64,000 bases of DNA, from positions 124,001 through 188,000 of the forward strand of contig NZ_JAJNDA010000010.1 of assembly GCF_021026295.1 (NCBI RefSeq). Direction: 5' to 3'. Source of the DNA: Actinomycetospora soli. GTDB lineage: Bacteria > Actinomycetota > Actinomycetes > Mycobacteriales > Pseudonocardiaceae. The notes under the pieces were generated by a model. The model was not told where the DNA came from, ran no database searches, and worked only from the letters and a program-made list of their open reading frames with translations. This document shows positions 46,860 to 55,369 of this stretch, one piece after another; position 1 is the stretch's first letter; every line of letters begins with the position of its first letter. A program made the translations under genes and the position numbers.

Positions 46860-48197
46860 ATGAGCCAGGACACGCGCGTCCAGCAGCACCCGGCCGAGCC
46901 CCTCGAACCGCCCACCGGCGCCGCCCGCCTGCGCAGCCTCGGGCCCGGCATCCTGGCCGCCGCGGCCGGCGTCGGTGCGGGTGACCTCGTCGCGACGATG
47001 ATCGCGGGCGCCGAGTACGGCACCGCGCTGCTGTGGGCGGCCCTGCTCGGCACGGTGCTCAAGCTGGCCCTCGGCGAGGGGGTCGGGCGCTGGCACCTGG
47101 CGTCGGGATCGACCCTGCTCGACGGCTGGCGTCGTCTCGGCCGGTGGGCCACCGGCTTCTTCGCGGTCTACATCGTGATCTGGGGGTTCGTGTACGGCGC
47201 CACCGCGATGTCCGCGGTGGGCCTGCCGCTGAACGCCCTGTTCGGCGGCCTGTCGGTGCGCTACTGGGCGATGATCGCGGGGGTCCTGGGCCTCGCCCTG
47301 GTGTGGGCGCAGCGCTACCAGGTCTTCGAGCGGTTCATCACCGTGCTCGTCGCGCTCAAGTTCGTCACCGTCGTGTCGGTCGCGGTGCTGGTCACCCCGA
47401 ACCTCGGCGAGCTGGCCTCGGGACTCGTGCCGCGCCTGCCGGTGGGGTCCACGGTCTACGTCCTCGGCCTGATCGGCGGCGTCGGCGGCACGATCACGAT
47501 GGCGGCCTACGGCTACTGGATGTTCGCCAAGGGCTGGAAGGGGACCGGCTGGCTGTCGATGATGCGGCTCGACAACGCGGTCGGCTACGTCATGACCGGC
47601 ATCTTCGTGGTCGCGATGCTCATCGTCGGCTCGACGCTGCTGCTCGGGCAGGACCTCACCGAGTCCGACCGCGGCCTGCTCACGCTCGGCGAGGTGCTCG
47701 CCGCGGACTACGGCCAGTGGGCGCGCGTGCTGTTCCTGGTGGGCTTCCTCGCGGTGACCACCAGCTCGCTGCTCGGGGTGTGGAACGGCGTCAGCCTGCT
47801 CTTCGCCGACACCCTGCGCACCCTGCGGCTGCCCCACGGGAAGCGGGCCGACGTCGCGGCCGACGCGGCGGTCGGCGACGAGGACGCCGCCGAGCGCGGG
47901 GCCTACTCCGCGGCCGCCGTCGAGCGCTCGTGGCCGTTCCGGGGCTACCTGATCTGGCTGACCGTGCCGCCCATGGCGCTGCTGTTCATCGACCGGCCGT
48001 TCGGGCTCACCCTCGTCTACGGCGTGCTCGGGTCGGTGTTCATGCCGTTCCTCGCGATCACGCTGATGCTGCTGCTCAACTCGTCACGGATCGCGCGGGA
48101 GGGTCGGTCGGGCTGGCTGTCGAACACCCTGCTCGGGGCGTCGTCGCTGCTGTTCCTCACGCTGCTCGTCACCGACGTCGCGAACCGGCTGGGCTGA
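46860..48197 (+). CDS. Nramp-related transporter lacking canonical metal-site motifs
   Basis: A 445-residue protein of about 11 membrane helices with the Nramp fold (LGPGILAAAAGVGAGDLV, IAGAEYGTALLWA). The metal-binding DPGN of helix 1 is replaced by GAGD, and the helix 6 MPH motif by MAAYGY. Canonical Mn/Fe transport therefore seems unlikely; Nramp-related magnesium or other cation carriers also lack these motifs. The ATG at 46860 follows GGAG at 46850. A palindromic repeat lies 14 bp after the stop. Confidence 0.82.
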   Translation: MSQDTRVQQHPAEPLEPPTGAARLRSLGPGILAAAAGVGAGDLVATMIAGAEYGTALLWAALLGTVLKLALGEGVGRWHLASGSTLLDGWRRLGRWATGFFAVYIVIWGFVYGATAMSAVGLPLNALFGGLSVRYWAMIAGVLGLALVWAQRYQVFERFITVLVALKFVTVVSVAVLVTPNLGELASGLVPRLPVGSTVYVLGLIGGVGGTITMAAYGYWMFAKGWKGTGWLSMMRLDNAVGYVMTGIFVVAMLIVGSTLLLGQDLTESDRGLLTLGEVLAADYGQWARVLFLVGFLAVTTSSLLGVWNGVSLLFADTLRTLRLPHGKRADVAADAAVGDEDAAERGAYSAAAVERSWPFRGYLIWLTVPPMALLFIDRPFGLTLVYGVLGSVFMPFLAITLMLLLNSSRIAREGRSGWLSNTLLGASSLLFLTLLVTDVANRLG

Positions 48198-48211
48198 CCT
48201 CCCCGCCCCTC

Positions 48212-48256
48212 GTGGCAGGAAGGCGCCGTTGCCGTCATCCCGTGGCGGTGACGCCA
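48212..48256. repeat. GGCAGGAAAGCG-family repeat, copy 4
   Basis: GTGGCAGGAAGGCGCCGTTG, then GCCGTCATCC and GTGGCGG, matches copy 1 closely. It lies 14 bp after the transporter stop. An unrelated inverted repeat (GTTGCGCC 48270-48277, GGCGCAAC 48304-48311) follows in the same 163-bp gap and may mark the next gene's promoter. Confidence 0.75.
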
Positions 48257-48360
48257 CATCGTCGATCGCGTTGCGCCAGGTGCGCGCCGCGCGGCGGAGG
48301 TTCGGCGCAACTTTCAACGATCGTCGATCCGCGCGGACGCCGGGCTGCGGACGTCCCGGT

Positions 48361-48753
48361 GTGAACGCTTCTCCCGAATCCGTCCCGGACCCGCTCGCGG
48401 CCCTGCCGGTGCTGCGGGAGGCCGGGGTGAGCGTCTACTGGGAGCGGCTCGAGGGGCGCACGGCCTGGGTGGCCGACCCCGAGACCCGCGAGGTGTGGCT
48501 CTCCCGGGCGATCCCGCCCGCGTCACTGCTGCACTACTTCGTCGAGGCGCTGGCGGCGCTCGACGCGCCGGTGCCCGACGACGGACCCGGGCTCGCCCTC
48601 GTGCACGCGGCGGGCGAGGTCGAGGACCCCTCGCCGACGCGCGGCACGCTGCGGTCGGTCCCGACCCCCTCGCCGAGCGTGGCGATCACGCCGGCGCCGT
48701 GCCCGGCGGTGAGCAGCGGGTCGCGGACGTCCCGGTCGAGGTCGGGCAGGTAG
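48361..48753 (+). CDS. Hypothetical protein with convergent-overlap tail
   Basis: A 130-residue frame from the GTG at 48361. Residues 1-90 look like real protein (LAALPVLREAGVSVYWERLE, then WVADPETREVWLSR), of no family I recognise. The last 40 residues (Pro/Ser/Thr/Arg-rich) lie antisense to the phosphomannose isomerase. The natural end is likely near 48630. No ribosome site is clear. Confidence applies to the N-terminal part. Confidence 0.6.
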   Translation: MNASPESVPDPLAALPVLREAGVSVYWERLEGRTAWVADPETREVWLSRAIPPASLLHYFVEALAALDAPVPDDGPGLALVHAAGEVEDPSPTRGTLRSVPTPSPSVAITPAPCPAVSSGSRTSRSRSGR

Positions 48754-49736
48754 CCGGCGAGGACGTCGGCGGGCCCGTCGATCCTTACCTCCCCGGCCAC
48801 CGCCGGCAGCACGACGGTGCTCGCCCGCGCGAGGACCTCGCGGTGCTCGCCGACCGCGAGCCGCACCGGGGCACCGACGTTGGTGAGCACGACCGCCGTG
48901 GTCACCGGCCGGTGCAGCACGCCGGTCACCTGCCAGCGCTCGAGCGCGAAGTACGGGCCCGCGGTGAGCACGGTGGTCGTCGCGTCGTCGCCGACCTCGA
49001 GGTCGAGCCCCGGCCGGAACACCGGGCGCGGGTCGGGGTCCCACTCGGCCAGCAGTGCCTCGATGTTCGCCCGCCACGTGTCCTCGTCCAGCGCGGAGCC
49101 GTCCTCCATCCGCCACCGCATGGCGTGCTGCTGGACGTCGGAGGTCTGCTCGATCTCGTACACGAGGGTGTCCGGGCCGAAGCTGTGCAGCGTCCCGCCG
49201 GGCACGTAGATCGTCTGCCCGGCGCGCACGGGGACCCGGCGCAGGACGGCGTCGAAGTCGCCCGCGTGCAGCGCCTCCCGCAGCCGGTCGGCGTCGACCC
49301 CGTCGCGCGTGCCGCACAGCGCCGTCGCGCCGGGCGCCGCCTCGAGCACGTGCCAGGCCTCGGTCTTGCCGCGGGGGACGCCCTCCAGACGGCGGGCGGT
49401 GGCGTCGTCGGGGTGCAGGTGCACCGGGAGGGGGCCGGTGGCGTCGATGAACTTGGTCAGCACCGGGAAGACGTCCTCGCGCCACCCGCGGCCCACCAGC
49501 TCCTCGGGGCACGCCTCGACGAGCTCGCACAGCGGGCGTCCCGCCCACGGCCCCGACGTCACCGTCGACGCCATCCCGGCGACGTCGCTGACCTCCCAGG
49601 TCTCCGCGACCGGCCCGTCGGGCAGGCCGGTGCGGCCGAGCCGGTCGGCGATGGCGCGGCCGCCGAACACGTGCTGCGCCACGGGCGCCGTGACGTGCAC
49701 CGGCAGCCGGCCCGGATCCGTCGTCGGGAAGGCCAT
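48534..49736 (-). CDS. manA: Mannose-6-phosphate isomerase, class I
   Basis: A 400-residue zinc enzyme interconverting mannose-6-phosphate and fructose-6-phosphate, feeding GDP-mannose. Zinc residues lie in LPVHLHPDD, GKTEAWHVL and GGTLHSFGP. The last 45 residues, after VIATLGEG, are a Ser/Thr/Gly/Ala-rich tail antisense to the gene at 48361, so the ancestral stop may be lost. The ATG shares one base with the SDR stop upstream (TGATG), so the two are co-translated. Confidence 0.9.
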   Translation of the reverse strand: MAFPTTDPGRLPVHVTAPVAQHVFGGRAIADRLGRTGLPDGPVAETWEVSDVAGMASTVTSGPWAGRPLCELVEACPEELVGRGWREDVFPVLTKFIDATGPLPVHLHPDDATARRLEGVPRGKTEAWHVLEAAPGATALCGTRDGVDADRLREALHAGDFDAVLRRVPVRAGQTIYVPGGTLHSFGPDTLVYEIEQTSDVQQHAMRWRMEDGSALDEDTWRANIEALLAEWDPDPRPVFRPGLDLEVGDDATTTVLTAGPYFALERWQVTGVLHRPVTTAVVLTNVGAPVRLAVGEHREVLARASTVVLPAVAGEVRIDGPADVLAGYLPDLDRDVRDPLLTAGHGAGVIATLGEGVGTDRSVPRVGEGSSTSPAACTRASPGPSSGTGASSAASASTK

Positions 49737-50581
49737 CAGAGGATCGGCGTGCCGCCGGTGACCGCGATCCGGGCACCGGAGACGTAGCTCGACTCGTCCG
49801 AGGCGAGCATGACGTAGACCGGGGCGAGCTCGGCGGGCTGACCGGGCCGCCCCAGCGGGGTCGAGGTGCCGAAGCCCTCGACGTCCTCGGGCTTCATCGT
49901 CGCCGGGATCAGCGGCGTCCAGATCGGTCCGGGCGCGACGCTGTTCGCGCGGATGCCCTTCGGCCCGTACTGCTGGGCGAGGGCGCCGGTGAAGTTGGCG
50001 ATGCCGGCCTTCGTCGTGTCGTAGGCGATCAGCTGCGGCGGCGGCTGGTCGGAGTTGACCGACGTCGTGTTGATGATCGACGCCCCCGGACGCATGTGCG
50101 GCAGCGCCGCCTTCGTCACGTGGAACAGGCTCCCGAGGTTGGTGGCCATCGTGTGGTCCCACTCGGAGTCGGGGATGTCCTCGAGCGTGTCGCGGACCAT
50201 CTGGAACGCGGCGTTGTTGACCAGGACGTCGATCCGGCCGAGCTCCTCGACGGCCCGCGCGACGAGGTCGCGGCACGCCTGCGGGTCGGCCAGGTCGCCC
50301 GGCACGAGCACCGCGCGGCGCCCGGCCTCCTCCACCCAGCGGGCCGTCGTCCGGGCGTCCTCCTCCTCGGCGGGCAGGTGGGCGATGACCACGTCCGCGC
50401 CCTCCCGGGCGAAGGCGATCGCCACGGCACGCCCGATGCCGCTGTCGGCGCCCGTCACCACGGTCGCCTTGCCCTCGAGCCGACCGCTGCCGCGGTAGCT
50501 CTGCTCGCCGTGGTCGGCCGGCGGGTCGAGCAGCGACTCGTGGCCGGGGTGGTCCTGGCCCTGGGCGGGCGGGTTCGTCAT
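49736..50581 (-). CDS. Short-chain dehydrogenase (YhdF/YghA-type stress SDR)
   Basis: A 281-residue SDR. TGADSGIGRA binds NAD(P), NNAAFQM follows, Ser is in TTSVNSD and the catalytic YxxxK is YDTTKAG. The 40-residue N-terminal extension (PPAQGQDHPGHESLLDPPAD) is typical of the general-stress SDR group. Substrate unknown. It starts at the ATG at 50581, and its stop overlaps the manA start. Confidence 0.92.
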   Translation of the reverse strand: MTNPPAQGQDHPGHESLLDPPADHGEQSYRGSGRLEGKATVVTGADSGIGRAVAIAFAREGADVVIAHLPAEEEDARTTARWVEEAGRRAVLVPGDLADPQACRDLVARAVEELGRIDVLVNNAAFQMVRDTLEDIPDSEWDHTMATNLGSLFHVTKAALPHMRPGASIINTTSVNSDQPPPQLIAYDTTKAGIANFTGALAQQYGPKGIRANSVAPGPIWTPLIPATMKPEDVEGFGTSTPLGRPGQPAELAPVYVMLASDESSYVSGARIAVTGGTPIL

Positions 50582-50649
50582 GAGCGTCCTCGTTCTCGTC
50601 GGCGGGGGCGCGGCGGATTGCCGCGCCCGCGCCGGGGCGAAACGGACGC

Positions 50650-51585
50650 TCAGGCGTGCTGCTCCCGCGAGCGCCTCGGCAGGAGATGGGCGATCGCGAC
50701 GATGATGCCGCCGACCACGAGCCCGACCACGGCCGAGCACAGGGTGTTCACCAGCCAGCCGGGGAAGCCGCCGCCGAGCAGTTCCTCGAGGTGGTGCACG
50801 AAGGCGTACGGCGGGTGGAACCCGAGCTCGTCGACACCCACCAGCAGGATGTGCCCGCCGACCCAGAGCATCGCGACGATCCCGACGTTCGACAGCGTCG
50901 CCAGCACGATCGGCATCGCCTTCACCAGGCCGCGGCCGAACCCGGCGAGCGCGGAGTTCTCGCGCTTCGACAGGGCGAGCCCGGCGTCGTCCATCTTCAC
51001 GATGAGCGCCACCACCCCGTAGACGAGCACGGTGATGACGACGGCGACGAAGGCGAGGATCACCGCCCGCGACACGAGGCCCTCGGAGGCGACCTCGTTC
51101 AGCGCGATCACCATGATCTCGGCGCTGAGGATGAAGTCGGTGCGCACGGCCGAGGAGACGATCTTCTTCTCGTTCTCCTCGGGGTTCGCGGCGACCGCCT
51201 CGTTGCGGGACTCGGCCTCCTCCTCGTGGCCCGCGATCTTCTCCCAGACCTTCTCGGCGCCCTCGTAGGACAGGTAGAGCCCGCCGAGCATGAGGATCGG
51301 CGTGAGGGCCCACGGCGCGAACTGACTGAGCAGCAGCGCGACCGGCAGGATGATGAGGATCTTGTTGATCAGCGAGCCGCGCGCGATGCGGCCGATGATC
51401 GACAGCTCGCGCCGCGGCTCCAGACCCTGGACGTACCGCGGGGTCACGGCGGCGTCGTCCACGACCACGCCCGCCGCCTTCGCGCTCGCCCGCCCGGCCG
51501 CGCCGGCCACGTCGTCGAGCGAGGCGGTCGTGAGCCGCACCAGTGCCGCGACGTCGTCGAGCAGGGCGAACAGTCCGGCTGCCAT
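50650..51585 (-). CDS. DUF808 family membrane protein (YedI-like)
   Basis: A 311-residue polytopic protein. The N-terminal FALLDDVAALVRL and DDAAVTPRYVQGL, and NKILIILPVALLLSQF, with the central VRTDFILSAEIMVIALNEV, are the DUF808 signature. Four or more transmembrane helices are clear. Function is unknown. It is transcribed ahead of the SDR and manA genes with a 68-bp gap, possibly the same operon. The ATG at 51585 fits the conserved N-terminus. Confidence 0.9.
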   Translation of the reverse strand: MAAGLFALLDDVAALVRLTTASLDDVAGAAGRASAKAAGVVVDDAAVTPRYVQGLEPRRELSIIGRIARGSLINKILIILPVALLLSQFAPWALTPILMLGGLYLSYEGAEKVWEKIAGHEEEAESRNEAVAANPEENEKKIVSSAVRTDFILSAEIMVIALNEVASEGLVSRAVILAFVAVVITVLVYGVVALIVKMDDAGLALSKRENSALAGFGRGLVKAMPIVLATLSNVGIVAMLWVGGHILLVGVDELGFHPPYAFVHHLEELLGGGFPGWLVNTLCSAVVGLVVGGIIVAIAHLLPRRSREQHA

Positions 51586-51694
51586 GACGCGGAGTTTATG
51601 TCCTGATTGCGCCGTCGCCAGGGTCGCCTCGGGGGTCGCGCGGAACGGATCCCTGTGGTGGAGTCCCTGTGACCTGACACACGTGGAGGTGGGC

Positions 51695-51958
51695 ATGGCG
51701 GGCTCGTGGCAGCCGGGTGACTCGGTGCCGGACCGGTGGTTGCTGGATCTGGAGGCGGGCCGGGTCTCGCTGGACGAGACCGTGGCGGCGTTGTCGGCGC
51801 ACGAGTGGCCGGACGCGACGCCGGCCGGTTCGAGCCTGGCCGACACCGATCCGTTCCCCGAGGGCGGCTGGGTGAAGACCATGGACGCCGCGCACGCCGA
51901 CGGCCGGATCAGCGGCGAGCAGTACAAGGCGATCTACGACGCCTGCCGGAAGCGCTGA
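51695..51958 (+). CDS. Small hypothetical protein
   Basis: An 87-residue acidic soluble protein (GDSVPDRWLLDLEAGRVSLD, ending GEQYKAIYDACRKR). No family is recognised. A strong GGAGG ribosome site stands just before the ATG at 51695. The next gene, an acyl-CoA synthetase, begins 4 bp after its stop, so they are co-transcribed. It is divergent from DUF808. Confidence 0.75.
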   Translation: MAGSWQPGDSVPDRWLLDLEAGRVSLDETVAALSAHEWPDATPAGSSLADTDPFPEGGWVKTMDAAHADGRISGEQYKAIYDACRKR

Positions 51959-51962
51959 AGGG

Positions 51963-53483
51963 GTGCCCGTCGACCCCCTGCCGCGTGGCCCCGCACCCTT
52001 CGACACGTCCGGCATCACGCGGGGCGCCGACGGGATCGCCCGGTACGACGGGCTCGCGCCGTCGGTCGTCGCGATGGTGCGGGCGTCGGTGGAGCGCCAT
52101 CCCGACGTCGAGGCGCTCGTCGAGGTGGGCGGGGAGCGGCTCACCTACGCGGAGCTCTGGGAGCGCGCCGCGACGGTCGCGGGCGGGCTCGTGCGCGACG
52201 GCGTCGACCGGGGCGACCGGGTGGCGTCGCTCCTGCCCGCCGGGGTGGACTGGGTGGTCGGGTTCCTGGGGACGCTCCTGGCGGGCGCCGTGGCGGTGCC
52301 GGTGAACACCCGCTTCGCCCCGCCGGAGGTCGAGCACGTGCTCGCCGACAGCGGGGCGTCGGTGGTGCTGCGCCCGGGTTCGCCGCTGCCGTCGGGGCAC
52401 CCGCAGGCGCTCGAGGACCTCGTCCCCGGCGACCTGGCCGCGATCTTCTACACGAGCGGGACGACGGGGCGGCCCAAGGGCGCCCGCACCACGCACGGCA
52501 ACTTCCTGGCCAACGTCGAGACCGCAATCCGCGTCATCGGCATCGACCGCGCCGACGGCCCGACCCTGCGGAACCTCGTCTCGGTCCCGCTGTTCCACGT
52601 CACCGGGTGCAACTCGCAACTGCTGGTGCAGCTCGGGCTCGGCGGCACGACCGTCGTCCTGCCGGCCTTCGACGGGGCGCGGTTCGTCGCGACGATCGTC
52701 GACGAGCGGATCGACACCCTCGTCAGCGTGCCGGCGATCTACGGGCTGACGCTCGCGCGCGACGACCTCGGCGTGGACCTCTCCCACGTGCGGCGGGTGA
52801 CCTACGGCGGCGCCCCCATCGCCCCGGCGCTGGTGCGGCGCCTGGCCGAGCGGCTCCCGCAGGCGCGGCTCGGCAACGGGTTCGGCCTCACCGAGACGGC
52901 CTCGATCTCCACCTTCCTGCCCCACGAGTGGGCGGCGGAGCGCGCCGACGCCGTCGGCTTCGCGGCTCCCGTGGTCGACCTGGCGCTCGACGACGTCGAC
53001 GACGCCGGGGTCGGTGAGCTGCTGATCCGCGGCCCGAACGTGGTCGACGGGTACTGGGCCGCTCCGGAGGCGACGGCGGCGACCTTCGTGGACGGCTGGT
53101 TGCGCACCGGGGACCTGGCGCGGGTCGACGACGGGATGGTCCGGGTGGTCGACCGGGCGAAGGACGTCATCAACCGTGGTGGCGAGAACGTCTACTCGGT
53201 CGAGGTCGAGAACGCCCTCGCGGGTGCGCCGGAGATCGCCGAGGCGGCGGTGGTGGGGGTGCCGGACGACGTCATGGGGGAGAAGGTCGGTGCGGTGCTC
53301 GTGGGGCGCGGCATCGACGTCGACGCGGTGCTCGCCCACCTGGCCGAGCGGCTCGCCGACTTCAAGCTGCCGCAGTACGTGGTGGTGAGCGACGAGCCGC
53401 TGCCGCGCAATCCCGGCGGCAAGCTGCTCAAGCGCTCTCTGCGCGACCGGACCGACTGGGGCCAGCCGGTGCGCGGACGGTAG
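51963..53483 (+). CDS. Acyl-CoA synthetase (AMP-forming, class I)
   Basis: A 506-residue adenylate-forming enzyme. The P-loop is FYTSGTTGRPKG, followed by GFGLTETASI, the ATP-binding WLRTGDLARVD and the C-terminal Lys in PGGKLLKRSL. It would activate a fatty or other carboxylic acid to its CoA thioester. The GTG at 51963 is 4 bp after the small hypothetical gene. An 8-bp hairpin follows the stop. Substrate unknown; a medium/long-chain acid ligase is the common annotation. Confidence 0.92.
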   Translation: MPVDPLPRGPAPFDTSGITRGADGIARYDGLAPSVVAMVRASVERHPDVEALVEVGGERLTYAELWERAATVAGGLVRDGVDRGDRVASLLPAGVDWVVGFLGTLLAGAVAVPVNTRFAPPEVEHVLADSGASVVLRPGSPLPSGHPQALEDLVPGDLAAIFYTSGTTGRPKGARTTHGNFLANVETAIRVIGIDRADGPTLRNLVSVPLFHVTGCNSQLLVQLGLGGTTVVLPAFDGARFVATIVDERIDTLVSVPAIYGLTLARDDLGVDLSHVRRVTYGGAPIAPALVRRLAERLPQARLGNGFGLTETASISTFLPHEWAAERADAVGFAAPVVDLALDDVDDAGVGELLIRGPNVVDGYWAAPEATAATFVDGWLRTGDLARVDDGMVRVVDRAKDVINRGGENVYSVEVENALAGAPEIAEAAVVGVPDDVMGEKVGAVLVGRGIDVDAVLAHLAERLADFKLPQYVVVSDEPLPRNPGGKLLKRSLRDRTDWGQPVRGR

Positions 53484-53486
53484 TTC

Positions 53487-53504
53487 CGGTCCGCCTGCGG
53501 ACCG
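53487..53504 (+). terminator. Short hairpin after the acyl-CoA synthetase
   Basis: CGGTCCGC-CT-GCGGACCG, a perfect 8-bp stem three bases after the stop. Confidence 0.5.
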
Positions 53505-53602
53505 CGACGTTCGTCCGTTCGTGACCCGATCGGCGCCGAATCGACTACGGAACGCTCCGCGATCCCGCCTATCGTTGCCCGACGGGGGGATGGAGGGGCG
53601 TC

Positions 53603-54178
53603 ATGTGGATCATCGCACCGCTCATGCCGGGCGCGTGCCGGGCGGACCGGGAGTGGCATCGTCGGGAGGTGGCCGCGCGGGAGCGCGAGCTGAAGGACGT
53701 CTGGACGAACGCCTGCCTGGTCACGCACCTCGCGCAGGTCATGCCGCCGCCCGGCGCGATCCTCCAGGTCCCCACGATCGGGACCATCACCCTCGACTGC
53801 TCCCCGCCACGCTTCTCGGTGAAGCTGCGGCCCGGGCAGCTCCCGCTCGACGTGATCCGACGGGCCGACCGTCTCGCCGCCGCCCTCCGCGTGCCGGCGA
53901 TCGAGGTCGTGCCGTTCTCCGACGAGCAGTGGATCTCGATCCGGCTGCTCGAGCCCTACTGGATCGAGTGGCCCGACGAGTACGTCCTCGAGGCGGGCGA
54001 CGAACCACCGATGCTCGAGAGCGGGCCCGACGACGGCATCAAGGTCATCGAGGGAGCGCCGGAACCCGCCGACGCGCCCAGGACGTCGACGACCGCGTTC
54101 GCCACGGTCCGCCGCTTCCTCGGCGGGTTCCGGCGCCCGCCGAGCCCCACCCCGGACCAGGTCGAGCCGGCGAGCTGA
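53603..54178 (+). CDS. Hypothetical protein
   Basis: A 191-residue protein, not recognised. The N-terminus is helical with a Trp-His start (MWIIAPLMPGA), and the middle (FSVKLRPGQLPLDVIRRADR, then LRVPAIEVVP) resembles the N-terminal region of actinobacterial FtsK-like transfer proteins, though no ATPase domain follows. A GGAGGGG ribosome site precedes the ATG. It lies 6 bp before the glycosyltransferase. Confidence 0.7.
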   Translation: MWIIAPLMPGACRADREWHRREVAARERELKDVWTNACLVTHLAQVMPPPGAILQVPTIGTITLDCSPPRFSVKLRPGQLPLDVIRRADRLAAALRVPAIEVVPFSDEQWISIRLLEPYWIEWPDEYVLEAGDEPPMLESGPDDGIKVIEGAPEPADAPRTSTTAFATVRRFLGGFRRPPSPTPDQVEPAS

Positions 54179-54184
54179 CCGACG

Positions 54185-55369
54185 ATGCGGGTCCTGGTCG
54201 CCGCCACCGGGGGAGCGGGGCACGTCACGCCCCTCCTCCCGGTGGCCGCGGCCTGTCGCCGCGCCGGACACGACGTGACCCTCGTCGGGCCACCCGGCCT
54301 CGAGGCCGTCGCGCGTCGGGAGGGCCTGCCGTTCGTGCCGGGTGCCGTTCCCGACGACGCCGAGCTCGGCGCGGTCTGGGCCCGCGTGCCGACCGTGTCC
54401 TTCGCCGAGGCGGAGCGCCTGGTGATCGGTCAGGTGTTCGCGACGCTGGACGTGCGGGCGATGCTGCCCGTGATGCGTGAGGTCGTCCGGGCGTGGCGGC
54501 CCGACGTCGTGGTGCGCGAACCGGCGGAGTTCGCCTCGGCCGTGGCGGCGGAGGAGGCGGGCGTCCCGCACGTCCAGGTCGCGGTCGGGCTGGTCGCGGC
54601 GCACCGGCAGATCACCGCGATGGCGGCGGATGCGGCCGACGCGTGGCTCCCCGGGCTGACGGAACGGATCGCGGCCACCCCCTACCTCACGTTCTTCCCG
54701 GCGTCGCTCGACTCCGGACACGGCTCCGACCCGCCGCGGACGCATCGCTTCCGACCACCGCCGGCGGTGTCGGAGGTGTTGCCGGACCACTGGCCCGGCG
54801 ACGACCGCCCGCTGGTCTACGTGACCTTCGGCAGCGTCACGGCGAACGTCCCGACCGCCGCCCCGATCTACGACGTCGCCCTGGCGGCGGTGGCCGATCT
54901 CCCGGTCCGGGTCCTGCTCACCACCGGGCACGGCGGCGGCGACCCGCCGGTCCCGTCGGGGCCGCACGTCCACGTGGCGCCGTGGGTGCCGCAGGCCGAC
55001 GTGCTCGCCCGGGCGAGCGCCGTGGTCTGCCACGGCGGATCGGGCACGGTCCTCGGAGCCCTGGCGGCCGGGGTCCCGCTCGTCGTCACGCCGCTGTTCG
55101 CCGACCAGCCGGTGAACGCGGACCGGGTCGCGGTCGTCGGCGCGGGTGTCCGCGTCGGCCTCCGGGTCGAGGGCGGTCCGACCGCCGCGGTCGAGCCGTC
55201 CGATCTCCGGGAGGCCGTCGAGCGGGTGCTCTCCGAGCCGGCCTTCGCCGTCGCCGCCCGCCGGCTGGCCGACGAGATCGCGACGCTGCCCCCGGTGGAC
55301 GGGGCGGTGGAGGTGATCGCGTCGGCGGCACGCGCCCCTACCGCGGCTCCGGCTCCGCCCAGCGGATGA
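54185..55369 (+). CDS. GT1-family (MGT-like) glycosyltransferase
   Basis: A 394-residue GT-B enzyme of the macrolide/ UDP-glucuronosyltransferase class. The N-terminal TGGAGHVTPLLPVA and C-terminal donor-binding HVHVAPWVPQADVL and HGGSGTVLGALAAGVPLVV are clear. Such enzymes glycosylate small molecules, often for tailoring or detoxification. The ATG at 54185 follows the hypothetical gene by 6 bp. It converges on the EamA transporter, overlapping its end by 32 bp. Confidence 0.9.
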   Translation: MRVLVAATGGAGHVTPLLPVAAACRRAGHDVTLVGPPGLEAVARREGLPFVPGAVPDDAELGAVWARVPTVSFAEAERLVIGQVFATLDVRAMLPVMREVVRAWRPDVVVREPAEFASAVAAEEAGVPHVQVAVGLVAAHRQITAMAADAADAWLPGLTERIAATPYLTFFPASLDSGHGSDPPRTHRFRPPPAVSEVLPDHWPGDDRPLVYVTFGSVTANVPTAAPIYDVALAAVADLPVRVLLTTGHGGGDPPVPSGPHVHVAPWVPQADVLARASAVVCHGGSGTVLGALAAGVPLVVTPLFADQPVNADRVAVVGAGVRVGLRVEGGPTAAVEPSDLREAVERVLSEPAFAVAARRLADEIATLPPVDGAVEVIASAARAPTAAPAPPSG

